Shown here piece by piece: positions 42,469 to 52,200 of a DNA stretch of 64,000 nt; positions within the stretch are counted from its first letter, which is position 1, and every line of letters begins with the position of its first letter. The notes beneath the pieces were generated by a model. It saw only the letters and a list, made by a program, of their open reading frames with translations. It was not told the origin of the DNA and made no database searches. This DNA comes from a virus. The position numbers and the translations under genes are program-made. The stretch covers positions 54,472 to 118,471 of the IMG/VR virus record IMGVR_UViG_3300007513_000013. One strand, given 5' to 3'.

Positions 42469-43465
42469 GAGAGCGTTAGTGTGCGGTGCAGGCGGATTTA
42501 TCGGAGGCCACATGGCAAAGCGCCTTAAAGATGAGGGCTGGTGGGTACGAGGCGTAGATTTAAAGCCCAATGAATTCATGAACATGGAAGAAATCTGTGA
42601 TGAATTCTTTGTTGGGGATCTTCGCGATCCTCTTTTCACCAGTGTAATGGTTTTTGCCCCTACTCAAACTTCTGAAAAAGACGCAGAAAATGCATTTGAT
42701 GTTATATATCAGTTTGCAGCGGATATGGGTGGTGCAGGTTTTATTTTCACGGGAGAGAACGATGCAGATATTATGCATAATTCAGCCCAAATTAATCTTA
42801 ATATTGCTCATGAGGCAACCAAAAAGAGTGTAAAGAAAGTGTTTTATTCCTCCTCTGCTTGTATGTATCCAGAATATAATCAAATGGATCCGGACAACCC
42901 TAAATGCTCAGAAGACTCGGCATATCCCGCTGCACCAGATAGTGAATATGGCTGGGAAAAGTTATTTAGCGAGAGGCTTTATTTGGCATTTGCTAAAAAT
43001 TATGGTTTAAATGTAAGGATCGCTCGCTACCATAATATTTTTGGACCTCAAGGTACGTGGGACGGCGGAAGAGAAAAAGCACCTGCAGCGTTTTGTCGCA
43101 AAGCTGCAAAAGCAGATGATGGTACTTCTATTGAGGTTTGGGGCGATGGAACAAGAACACGCTCCTTTTTATATATTGATGAGTGTATTGAGGCCACGCG
43201 TAGGTTTGTTGACTCTGATTTTATAGGCCCAGTAAACATAGGTTCAGAAGAGATGATTACCATTCAGGATTTTGCTAATATGGCTATTGATATATCTGGA
43301 AAAAAACTAACTATCAATAATGTTGATGGACCTTTGGGGGTCCATGGGAGAAATTCTGATAATAAGCTTTTTCAAGAAAAAGTTGGCTGGAAGCCTTTCC
43401 AGCCTCTACGCGCAGGGATGGAAAAGACTTATAAATGGATTTTAGAACAGATAAAGGAAGGGTAA
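42461..43465 (+). CDS. GDP-mannose 3,5-epimerase
   Basis: I chose ATG 42461, overlapping the previous gene by 8 bp. The 334-aa SDR protein has GAGGFIGGHMAKRLK, YQFAADMGGAGFI, SSACMYPE (catalytic Cys), YGWEK, and HNIFGPQGTWDGGREKAPAA with the catalytic Lys, then NIGSEEM. These match plant GDP-mannose 3,5-epimerase almost position for position. The reaction gives GDP-L-galactose or GDP-L-gulose. This enzyme is known mainly from plants and some bacteria. Confidence 0.92.
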   Translation: MTKRALVCGAGGFIGGHMAKRLKDEGWWVRGVDLKPNEFMNMEEICDEFFVGDLRDPLFTSVMVFAPTQTSEKDAENAFDVIYQFAADMGGAGFIFTGENDADIMHNSAQINLNIAHEATKKSVKKVFYSSSACMYPEYNQMDPDNPKCSEDSAYPAAPDSEYGWEKLFSERLYLAFAKNYGLNVRIARYHNIFGPQGTWDGGREKAPAAFCRKAAKADDGTSIEVWGDGTRTRSFLYIDECIEATRRFVDSDFIGPVNIGSEEMITIQDFANMAIDISGKKLTINNVDGPLGVHGRNSDNKLFQEKVGWKPFQPLRAGMEKTYKWILEQIKEG

Positions 43466-44431
43466 GTGAAACTAGTAACAATAACCGGATGTTTGGGGCT
43501 AATTGGCTCATATGTCACGAGAAGGTGTTTAGAGAAGGGTTGGAAAGTTTATGGAATTGATAGCTGTACATATGCGGCAAATATGGATTTTATTGACGAG
43601 TTTAAAGAAAGTGAAAACTTTACGTTTGTCAAAGAAGACATCGCGACTTTAAAATATTTACCCGATTGCGATTATGTTATCAATGTTGCAGCAGAGTCTC
43701 ATGTTGGGAACAGCATCATCGACAGCACAGACTTTATAACATCTAATGTTGTTGGGGTTAAAAATTTATTAGATCTTATTCGAAGAAAACCCAGCAATGT
43801 GGACAGCCAACCGATATTCTTTCACTTTAGTACAGATGAAGTTTATGGAGATATTACTAGCGGCTTCCATACAGAAAACGACCTTCTTAAACCAAGTAAT
43901 CCATATTCAGCTTCAAAGGCTGCCGCAGATATGTTTATTTTAGCTTGGGCAAGAACTTACGGTATTGATTATATCATTCTAAGGCCAACAAATAATTACG
44001 GTCTAGGACAATATCCAGAAAAACTAATACCAGTGTCAACAAAACTTTTAACAAGAAATAAAAAAATAAGATTGCACAATGAGGGCACCCCAATAAGGAA
44101 TTGGTTGCATGCAGATGACACCGCACAAGCAGTTATAACCATTGTTCAATCCGGCGTTAAAAACGAAATATACAACGTTGCTGGAAGTTTTGAACAAAAA
44201 AACATAGAAACAGTTAAAAAAGTTATCAATTGCTATTATAATAGTAATCATAGTAAGTTGCATGAAGACTGGACAAACTTGATTGATTTGTCGTATGTGC
44301 GAGAAGGTCAAGACGTGAGATATGCCTTGGATGACTCAAAACTAAAGAAACTTGGTTGGAGTGCAAAAAAGAACTTCGATGAAGAAATAAACAAAATAGT
44401 TCAATACTATAAAAATAATTTTAAATGGTAG
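43466..44431 (+). CDS. dTDP-glucose 4,6-dehydratase-like SDR protein
   Basis: The 321-aa SDR protein shows TITGCLGLIGSYVTRR (NAD loop), NVAAESHVGNSI, HFSTDEVYGD, PYSASKAAADM (Tyr/Lys catalytic pair), RPTNNYGLGQYPEKLIP and RNWLHADDTAQA. These are RmlB landmarks for 4,6-dehydration of a nucleotide sugar to the 4-keto-6-deoxy form, the substrate for a DegT aminotransferase. GTG 43466 directly follows the previous TAA. Confidence 0.88.
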   Translation: MKLVTITGCLGLIGSYVTRRCLEKGWKVYGIDSCTYAANMDFIDEFKESENFTFVKEDIATLKYLPDCDYVINVAAESHVGNSIIDSTDFITSNVVGVKNLLDLIRRKPSNVDSQPIFFHFSTDEVYGDITSGFHTENDLLKPSNPYSASKAAADMFILAWARTYGIDYIILRPTNNYGLGQYPEKLIPVSTKLLTRNKKIRLHNEGTPIRNWLHADDTAQAVITIVQSGVKNEIYNVAGSFEQKNIETVKKVINCYYNSNHSKLHEDWTNLIDLSYVREGQDVRYALDDSKLKKLGWSAKKNFDEEINKIVQYYKNNFKW

Positions 44432-44439
44432 GTAAAGAA

Positions 44440-44670
44440 ATGACAAACACAACAGAAGAAAAGAGCATGTTTTTAACAGATCAGGCCCTAGGGGCTGTAA
44501 TGATGGCCTTGCAAAAGTCCTTGATGGAACAAAGCGACATTGTACCGGTACTAAAAGGTTTTAAATTTAGGCTTTCAGAAGAAGGCTTGATGGTACTGAA
44601 CCCTCCTCTGGTAAAATTCAATGAAGAATTTGAAGATTCCTTGAGTGAAGAAAGCGCTGATGTAGCATAA
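44440..44670 (+). CDS. Small hypothetical protein, 76 aa
   Basis: ATG 44440 follows TAGGTAAAGAA; a GTA-spaced ATG at 44425 lies inside the previous gene. The product is helical at first (LTDQALGAVMMALQKSLMEQ) and ends in an acidic tail. Similar small genes lie near late sigma factors in T4-like marine phages, from memory of gene order. Function unknown. Confidence 0.6.
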   Translation: MTNTTEEKSMFLTDQALGAVMMALQKSLMEQSDIVPVLKGFKFRLSEEGLMVLNPPLVKFNEEFEDSLSEESADVA

Positions 44671-44674
44671 AAAT

Positions 44675-44914
44675 ATGCCAACGTATGAATATCAATGCAG
44701 CAATTGCAATGAAATAACCAAAAAACGCCACTCAATAAAAGAAAGACTCACCGATTGCACAAGCTGCAATTCTGCTAACTCTCTAGAAAGACTACTTGGA
44801 GACTTTATGATTCTTAATAAAAAAGAATCTGGAAAACTAGTTAAAAACTTTATTGAGGATTCCAAAAAAGAATTAAAAGCAGACAAAGACAAACTTAAAA
44901 GGCAGGAATATTAA
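44675..44914 (+). CDS. FmdB-type zinc-ribbon protein
   Basis: The 79-aa protein begins PTYEYQCSNCNEITKK, the hallmark of the FmdB/CxxC zinc ribbon, with a second CTSC pair at about residues 28-31, so one zinc is bound by four Cys. The C-terminal half is a Lys-rich helix. Phage copies are common and their role is not settled; DNA or protein binding is likely. Confidence 0.82.
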   Translation: MPTYEYQCSNCNEITKKRHSIKERLTDCTSCNSANSLERLLGDFMILNKKESGKLVKNFIEDSKKELKADKDKLKRQEY

Positions 44915-45229
44915 ATGTTAATTACTATATTGACGATATCTTTATTATTAAATATCTTCTTTGTTTGGTATGTTGTTAAGTTGCTTAAAAAGCTTTTGTA
45001 TGTTTCTGATAACATTGGCGGCTTAATGGATGATTTAAGTGCATATGCAGAACATGTAGAAGGCGTTTATAATATGGAAACGTTTTACGGAGATCCAACA
45101 ATTGAATTGTTGTTAAAATACTCCAAAGACTTGGTACAAGAAATAAAAGCATACGAAGAAATTTACGAGCTTATGGCTGCACCGGAAATAGAAGAAGAAA
45201 TAGAAGAAGAGAGATTAATAGATGGCTAG
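44915..45229 (+). CDS. Small membrane-anchored protein, 104 aa
   Basis: Residues 2-22 (LITILTISLLLNIFFVWYVV) form one transmembrane helix. The rest is a soluble helical tail with a strongly acidic end (EIEEEIEEER). Gene starts right after the zinc-ribbon gene, and its last 8 bp overlap the sigma-factor gene. Function unknown. Confidence 0.7.
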   Translation: MLITILTISLLLNIFFVWYVVKLLKKLLYVSDNIGGLMDDLSAYAEHVEGVYNMETFYGDPTIELLLKYSKDLVQEIKAYEEIYELMAAPEIEEEIEEERLIDG

Positions 45230-45896
45230 AAGAAGAAAAGAACATTATTTTACAAAAGATCATGAAAACGCAATAGTTGAATATGCCAAGACTAAGTGTG
45301 TAAAGATAAGAACTAAATTATATATTGATCTTATAGGCCCGGCTTTTAATGAAATGGTTGACAAAATAGTTTATACGTATAAATTTACAAACCTTCCCAA
45401 CATTGATGACTTGAAAGACGAATGCAAAATTTGGCTTACAACGATTCTAGACAAGTACGATCCAAATAAAGGTTCCAAAGCTTTTTCATATTTCAGCGTT
45501 ATAACCAAAAATTGGTTTATTCATAAAGTTAAGAAAAACACCAGTAAAAATAGGAGAGAAATACATTTTGATGATGTGAAAGCAGATACGGCCACTGAGC
45601 ACTTGGTAGTCTATAATGAATATTACGAATTGCGCAATCAAAAAGAATTTTGGAATTCATTTTATGAAGAAATATATGGATGGGAAGAGGAGAATCTTAA
45701 GGCTAATGAAAAAAAGGTTTTACAAGCGGTTAAAATTTTATTTGAAAACTCTGAAGATATAGAAATTTTTAATAAAAAAGCTATTTACTTATACTTAAGA
45801 GAAATCACCGGCTTAAATACAAAACAGGTGGTCAACAACCTTAATAAAATAAGGGTGAAATATAGGGATTTTAAAAAAGGATGGGACAGAAGCTAA
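45222..45896 (+). CDS. T4 gp55-like late-transcription sigma factor
   Basis: The 224-aa protein has a sigma-region-2-like core: NIDDLKDECKIWLTTILDKY then DPNKGSKAFSYFSVITKNWF, then IHKVKKN. This matches gp55 of T4 and its marine relatives, which bind host RNA polymerase core and recognise the late promoter -10. The C-terminal part is helical and could contact the sliding clamp. It sits immediately before the baseplate genes, in line with control of late genes. Confidence 0.82.
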   Translation: MARRRKEHYFTKDHENAIVEYAKTKCVKIRTKLYIDLIGPAFNEMVDKIVYTYKFTNLPNIDDLKDECKIWLTTILDKYDPNKGSKAFSYFSVITKNWFIHKVKKNTSKNRREIHFDDVKADTATEHLVVYNEYYELRNQKEFWNSFYEEIYGWEEENLKANEKKVLQAVKILFENSEDIEIFNKKAIYLYLREITGLNTKQVVNNLNKIRVKYRDFKKGWDRS

Positions 45897-46186
45897 AAGA
45901 TGTAAGTGAGTATATACTCTCTGCAATCGAAAACATAGAAAAAGACAGAGCAATAACCAGCACTTTGTTGACCGACATAATGGTTAAACTTAAGCAAGCT
46001 TCTGAAGACTCTCATCAAGACTTGGGCCTGATCGCTGCTAAATATGTAGAAACACTACAGAGATCCAACGAACAATTGGTAAAAATTACCGGCCTTTTGC
46101 ATAAAAAAGACTCAAAAGAACAGTTAACAAACTTATCTAGTAAAGATAAAGATGAATTATTTGATTTAATACAGGAAAATAAATAA
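45881..46186 (+). CDS. Hypothetical helical protein, 101 aa
   Basis: The ATG lies inside the sigma-factor gene (16-bp overlap), and the stop overlaps the next ATG. The protein is a near-continuous amphipathic helix (KDVSEYILSAIENIEKDRAI), suggesting a coiled coil. The position between sigma factor and baseplate genes could mean a transcription accessory or a small assembly protein. No homology is recognised. Confidence 0.65.
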   Translation: MGQKLKDVSEYILSAIENIEKDRAITSTLLTDIMVKLKQASEDSHQDLGLIAAKYVETLQRSNEQLVKITGLLHKKDSKEQLTNLSSKDKDELFDLIQENK

Positions 46187-48177
46187 TGTCTAAAATCAAA
46201 GGGATTGACCCAACATTAGAATTGGGACCGGGAGGTTGGCCAAACGTAGTAGAAACTCGACCATCGGCCAAATCTCCGGTCGATCCTTATGTAAATAATA
46301 AAAATCCTGCCGCCGCCGCAGCCGGAGAATTAGCTCTTGAAAATACAAGACCAGCGAAACAAGATCTGCACCGCGGTAAGTATTTAGCAATTGTTTTAAA
46401 GGTTAACGAAGACTATAATTTTCCTCACGATACACACCCGGAGGCACAACGCGCAGCTTTGTTTGGCCTTTCTCCGGAGAAAGTCTTTTCAGTAACTGCG
46501 TATATTAATACTGTTGATTGCTTGCCGTTCCCAGAATCAGGCGATGACATCCATTTGATTCAAATGAGAGAACACACTTTTGAATTTATTGGCTCGATGT
46601 GTGGGCCACGCAAACCAGAAAAAAATGAATTAATTTGGGTTAGTTATGGATATCAAGGCGCCGGAATAGACTGGACAGATGGCGTATATTTGGGCCCAAA
46701 GAATAATGCAAACCCAGCTAAGGTTAATATAATTAGCAGAGAGGCTGCAGCCGATGCAATTGCCAATGCTTCTGGTGGTGACGGCACACTTCCGCAGACA
46801 GCTTCTCCGCCTGATTGGACAAGATTTCTTAAAGAAAGGAAAAATAAAGGATTTCTGTCAACAATGACACCCTCTCGTCATGAGATTTATATAGACAAAA
46901 CATCAGATTATTTCAATTTAGAACGTCGCTCAATAGTGCCAAACACTGAATATGGCACATTGACTCACGTTGATGCAGAGCACCACAAAACTAATCCTGC
47001 ATATCGCCCAGATCGAAAAATATATGTATTGCCTCCACACAAGAAGTTGCAACAAAGAAAACAAACTAGAATGCTTATACTTCGCGAAAGTGGCACTTCT
47101 AGATTCGAGCCATATTATGACCTAGATGAGGATCCCTTGATGCATTATAATGTGGTGTATAAAAACTTAGTAAAAGAACAGCCGAGTAGGAAAAAGACAT
47201 GTGCAATCGTAGTAAATATTCCATATGGCCTTACTTTTGAAGATATAAAAGGTCCATTTTCAAAAAATGCGGTCGGATGTGTGCTTTCTTCTCCTGGTGA
47301 TGGAAAAGCTTTCTTTAAAAAAGCTGGCGTTGCTTGGGATCCTAGATTGAAACCTCATATATTGGAGGGTCTGGCGCAGTTTAGTAGCTTTAAATCTGAA
47401 ATAAATAATTGGGTAAGCTCTAAAAAACTACCAGATGGCGCCCCAGCCTATATAATGGGCCCATATGGTACGCCGGGCTTAGAAACCGGCCCAAACGAAG
47501 GTGTCACTAACAATTTCTGGGAAGGAAGATTGACATGGGCTCGCTGGGGTCATTATTTTTTACCGGACGAAAGGCAGGTCATCTTATTATATAATTTGGT
47601 TTCTAGTTTGGTAAGAACCCCTCCTCAATCTGTATATTCTTGGGGATTTAAACCCGCAAGAACAAGCGACTATTTGAATTTTGATTTTCCAGCACTTAAA
47701 ACAAAACGCGGTGATCCGGACTTTGGCTTTCATTGGGGTACTGTTAGCGGCGAATATTCTGGAAGAGGTAGAATAACCCCTAAAAAATGGTGGCAAAATT
47801 GCCTAACATCAAAGAACGTTGGAAAAAAACAAAAAGTTTCAGGTATTTCTGCCGCAGCAAGATGGATAGGAAAAGGCACCGATGGCCTGTTTCTAGAATA
47901 TTATATCCTTACAAGAAGTTTAGGGTTTAAACACAATGAGGCTTGGTATATAACTTTAGCGGTAGCATCAGAAACATTTCCGAAAAAATATGGTGGCGTC
48001 GGCTTTGGTCCGTCTCCGATTCCAACGGATGCACTGCTTAACAAATACCTAAAGAAAGGCCAGAGGATGTGGTATAGAGCGGCAACTTATATGCATGGAG
48101 ATAAATCCAAAGAGTTATCAAGCGTTGCAAAAAAGAAAGCATCGCAGAAAAAGAAGATAGATAGGAAAGATAGATAA
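46186..48177 (+). CDS. Baseplate hub-like structural protein, 663 aa
   Basis: Residues about 65-165 form a beta-rich region (KYLAIVLKVNEDYNFPHDTH ... NELIWVSYGYQGAG) like the OB-fold of gp5-type hub proteins. The rest is large and unrecognised, with a Gly/Trp-rich stretch DFGFHWGTVSGEYSGRGRIT (about 510-529) and a basic end. A lysozyme or peptidase site is not visible. Position before spike-like, gp25 and gp6/J-like genes supports a tail role. Confidence 0.65.
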   Translation: MSKIKGIDPTLELGPGGWPNVVETRPSAKSPVDPYVNNKNPAAAAAGELALENTRPAKQDLHRGKYLAIVLKVNEDYNFPHDTHPEAQRAALFGLSPEKVFSVTAYINTVDCLPFPESGDDIHLIQMREHTFEFIGSMCGPRKPEKNELIWVSYGYQGAGIDWTDGVYLGPKNNANPAKVNIISREAAADAIANASGGDGTLPQTASPPDWTRFLKERKNKGFLSTMTPSRHEIYIDKTSDYFNLERRSIVPNTEYGTLTHVDAEHHKTNPAYRPDRKIYVLPPHKKLQQRKQTRMLILRESGTSRFEPYYDLDEDPLMHYNVVYKNLVKEQPSRKKTCAIVVNIPYGLTFEDIKGPFSKNAVGCVLSSPGDGKAFFKKAGVAWDPRLKPHILEGLAQFSSFKSEINNWVSSKKLPDGAPAYIMGPYGTPGLETGPNEGVTNNFWEGRLTWARWGHYFLPDERQVILLYNLVSSLVRTPPQSVYSWGFKPARTSDYLNFDFPALKTKRGDPDFGFHWGTVSGEYSGRGRITPKKWWQNCLTSKNVGKKQKVSGISAAARWIGKGTDGLFLEYYILTRSLGFKHNEAWYITLAVASETFPKKYGGVGFGPSPIPTDALLNKYLKKGQRMWYRAATYMHGDKSKELSSVAKKKASQKKKIDRKDR

Positions 48178-48191
48178 GAAAAAGGTGAAAA

Positions 48192-49175
48192 ATGGTAGAT
48201 AAGAAAGCGTCAGACGTTTCGGGTCTGTCCCCCTCAAAAAAATCAGCATTAAACTCTTTATTGGGTACCGAAGGTGAAGCAAAAATCGACGGGGGAATGA
48301 ATTGTACTTTAAAAGTTGAGCCGGTCCCAAATTTCAACAAAGCGCCCTGTGAGGTTGTACTTAAAAACTCAAACAACTCTTGGATTGTTTTGGGAAGAGA
48401 CAGGCCTGCAGGTACACTATCCGGATACGGCGGCTATGGCTTTTCTCAGGCCGGAATGATTGATCTTGTGGTTGGTAGGATGAATCCGGTACAAATGGAA
48501 GTTCACCCTTCAGATGGCGGCGAACTTAAAGTTGATAACTTCTTTGTACCGTATGTCCCAGAAGATGATGATGTGCCTTCTTTTACCACTGATTCTGCAC
48601 GTGTTTATATAAGTCAAAAAACAGATGTAGATATAAATTTTAATTTAGTGAGAGAACGCTCAGGAAACTCAGAGGGTAAGTCTGCTGTCGCAATTAAGGC
48701 AGATGCGGTTAGAATAATGGCAAATGAGAGTATTAAATTAGTTACCGCACCAGATAAAATGAACTCATATGGAGTCCCCACGACGACAATACAGGGGATT
48801 AGTTTAATAGCAGGAAATATACCAGAAGATGACGAACAGGACGGGCTGCAACCATTGGTTAGAGGGTTCTTCATGTCGGAGTGTGTACACGCGATTGTTG
48901 ATATGATTATGGATTTGAATTTTACTGTGCAGGGTGTTGTAAACGAGTGCATAAAACTGAATAAACAACTAGGAAAACACGTACACGGTGTCGCTGGCGC
49001 TATGACAAATGCCAATTCCGCAAACACTCCTGCTGCAGCAGCAAACCTCAGACTCAACAGCGTCTCAATGCAATCGTTGGAAAACAACGTTGCAAACCTT
49101 GAGTCGGTGAGGAAGGATTATGTAATGCCGAATGGTAGTGCATATGTTTGCAGTAGGTATAACAATACTAATTAA
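48192..49175 (+). CDS. Spike-like baseplate protein, 327 aa
   Basis: The centre has a repeated beta pattern (SAVAIKADAVRIMANESIKL) of the sort seen in gp5/VgrG beta-helix spikes. The end is an Ala/Asn-rich helical region with HGVAGAMTNAN. Together with the neighbouring hub-like gene it may form the tail tip. It starts 14 bp after the previous gene. Exact homology is not established. Confidence 0.6.
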   Translation: MVDKKASDVSGLSPSKKSALNSLLGTEGEAKIDGGMNCTLKVEPVPNFNKAPCEVVLKNSNNSWIVLGRDRPAGTLSGYGGYGFSQAGMIDLVVGRMNPVQMEVHPSDGGELKVDNFFVPYVPEDDDVPSFTTDSARVYISQKTDVDINFNLVRERSGNSEGKSAVAIKADAVRIMANESIKLVTAPDKMNSYGVPTTTIQGISLIAGNIPEDDEQDGLQPLVRGFFMSECVHAIVDMIMDLNFTVQGVVNECIKLNKQLGKHVHGVAGAMTNANSANTPAAAANLRLNSVSMQSLENNVANLESVRKDYVMPNGSAYVCSRYNNTN

Positions 49176-49208
49176 TTTTATTTTTAATTCTAGTTAAATA
49201 GAGGGAAC

Positions 49209-52200
49209 ATGGGAAAGTTAAATAAAGAACAAATTGTAGAAAAATATAAGCACACTAAATGGTACAAAAGATGGGCCAACAATAAGGATATTTTCGATAC
49301 TGATAGTGAATTTAGTCTGGTTTATGACTTTGAGAATGATGAGCCTCTAGAGTTTCCCCTTTTAGCAATAGAAAAGAACTTAGTTTGGTCTTGGAAGAAA
49401 GACATTAGCTCTATTCATACTCCTCGGTGGGCAGACGTTTACGAAGGAAAGGACAATCCGCGCGGAAAAATTTCAAAATTAGAAGGAACTGATTGGTCCT
49501 ATTATATCTATGATACTTTTAATTTCGATATGGCTCATGCCCTTCGCGGAAACCCGGGCATAAACCCTGATTTGACTAGTCCATATGGTATGGCAGATCT
49601 TATCAAGGGAAATTTTATCGACTATGTTCTTCTTAGTTTGGCTCCTGTTCTAAAGTTATCAGGAAAGAAAATTGGCCTTGACAGTGACGGATATCCAAAA
49701 CCTGGAAGTCCTTGGGGAAAAATATCTAAAGAAATTAACAACTTGGGAGTTGGCTCAAAAGATAGTCCAATTCAATTTGGCGCCTACGATATTGAAGTTA
49801 GAGGCGCGCACGATACGGCTAAAATGGTAGGCCCGGGCCTACGCTTTCTAATCGGAATTAGAAATAGTCTATTGGATGAATTACCGGATGACGAAAAACT
49901 TCTTGGCGGTTCTCCAAAAACCATCAATATGGATGACTTAAATCCAGCCGCCTCAATAGTGTTCAAAATTGGAGACATTGATAGTGATTTAGATGCTATG
50001 ATTGAGCTTTTTAAATTTTATGGACGCTGGACAAAAGAGCGGGGAGAGTTTAAGGTAGAATACAAAAAAAGTGAGAAGGAGAAGAAGGTACCAATCAATC
50101 TTACTTTTGAAAAAGAGGCTGAGAATCTTGAAAAATTTAAAAGCAAGTTAAAAGAGTTTATAAGTAATGCCTCCGGCCGTGTAAAAGCTGTTTCGAGTGT
50201 GCGTAGTACACCAAGAAGACCGGGCTTCGGCACAGTTGTCGAGGCCGAAGAAGCTGGTTTTACAGAAAAATCAATGAATGAGGCCGAAGATAAGTATAAA
50301 ACCCCCGATGTTGATCTCAAAAGTAAAACAAAATGGGCGCCACTAACATCGATGGCTAAAGATTTAAAAGCAGGCGCAATGATGGAAATGATAAAAGAAC
50401 AAACGCGCTGGGGAGACAAAGAAAATATTGTAGAAATTGCAGTAAATACATCGTGGGAAATAATGTATGTTGTAGAATATCAACCAGCAGGAAAATTCAA
50501 GACAGACGGGAAGCCCCTGCAAAAAGGTGGTAGGATTGCAATTGGCAGGCTTGATACTGCGTGGAATTCCGACAAAACAAAGAACAAAGCAATTGCAAAC
50601 ACTCGCTTGATCCTTAGAGAGTTGGCAGACTTTAAAAGCTCAGACGTGGTAAATAAAAGAACAATTGGGTACATTTCCAAACTACATGGATTCAAAAATG
50701 GATTCAAAAATGAGAAGTTGGCAGCGTTTGTTCCCAGACAAGCAAAAACACACCCATCGCAATTACCACCGGAGAAGTTTTTAAAAGACAATACAGTAGA
50801 TCCAGCCGGTAAAAAGTTAACTTTTACATACAGTGCAAATCCAAAAATAGCTCTTGAAAAAATTAGGAAAAGTTTAGATAACAATCCATTGGCCTCTGCC
50901 GGAAACCGTGCTCTGATAAAAGAGTCGGTCGAAGATAAAGACTTCGTTGACAAATATTTAAGCTATCTTGAAAATTGGGATGACAAAATACAAGATGGGT
51001 TTTTCGAAAACCTTCCAGCCAAACCAAAAAGATTACGCCTTCATGACTGGCCAAACACATTTGACGATATTTACTATGAAGTTTTAAACCAAGCAGACGT
51101 TCAGGCATTAGTTGTAGAGCTTATTCGCTGCCTAGCCCCAGAAAACTGGTTATATATTCTTTGCAAAAAGGCCATGAAATATATTGGCTTTGAAAGATTC
51201 ATGGAGCAGTTGCAAAACAGCGGCCTTTTGGAACAACTTATGGAGGGCAATGAGGCACTCGCGGCAGGCTTAAATGATTATAGACAGAAACAAACTGTTC
51301 AAGCTTCAGAAAAGTTTTCCTTGGCCCAAGAGAAAGAAGAGATAGACAAAGAGATCGAGGCGCTAGAGACGCTTAAAGCGGCCCAAGGCGGCTCTGGAGA
51401 CGTCGATGCATATATGGACACAACACTAGATGAAAGGCTCGACCAGTTATGGGGACTGAGACAACTAGTGGAGGTTGATCAAGGAATGGCCGCTCTAGGC
51501 GATCCAATTTACCCGATGTCTGAAGAATTTGCAGACGGCCTTGAAGAAGCCAATGATATGATGATGGACGCCATTGGAAACCTACAAGATCCAAACTTGA
51601 TTGATAAAATTTGTAAAAACATTATTCCAATGGTTAAAGAGTTGTGGCAGTTAATGAAAGATCTTTATGCATTTTTTGCCGGTTTACCACCAGACTGGAG
51701 CGCGAAAAAAAGGAGTCTTACCTTAAAGAGGCCAAAACTCCAGATAGATGATCTTGGTAAAATAATAATAGAAATTCTTAGACAAATGGCAGCCCAAGCT
51801 ATAGCTGCAGCTGTACTGTTCTTCGTAAAAAAATTATTGCAAGAGTTGATAGATGCATGTAATAATTTTATGGATTGGTTAGAAAATGGTGATCCGGAAG
51901 ACGATGCGACTCCCGGTAGTGCCAGTTTCGACGATATGTTGGCGGAAAACGAAGACTTTTCTGGACTGTTTGATGCTATGTCCGGGAATTTGGGGCTTAA
52001 GCCCGGCAAACTAGGCCCAGCGGATATTGCTGCAACATCAGAAGAACTGCTAAATTTAATGGGAGATTTAGAATTGTTGTTTTCGCAGATTGAGCTTTGT
52101 GGCTTGTTCTATGGAAAGCCGACGTTAACAACAACAACCATTATTAGAAATCTAATTTTAGCTAAGTATGAAATTATCGCTTCGAAATTACAAGAATCCG

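Noticed and set aside
45781-45787. CTATTTA inside the sigma-factor gene
   Set aside because: It is in coding sequence 94 nt from the next start; a few such coding hits are expected by chance.
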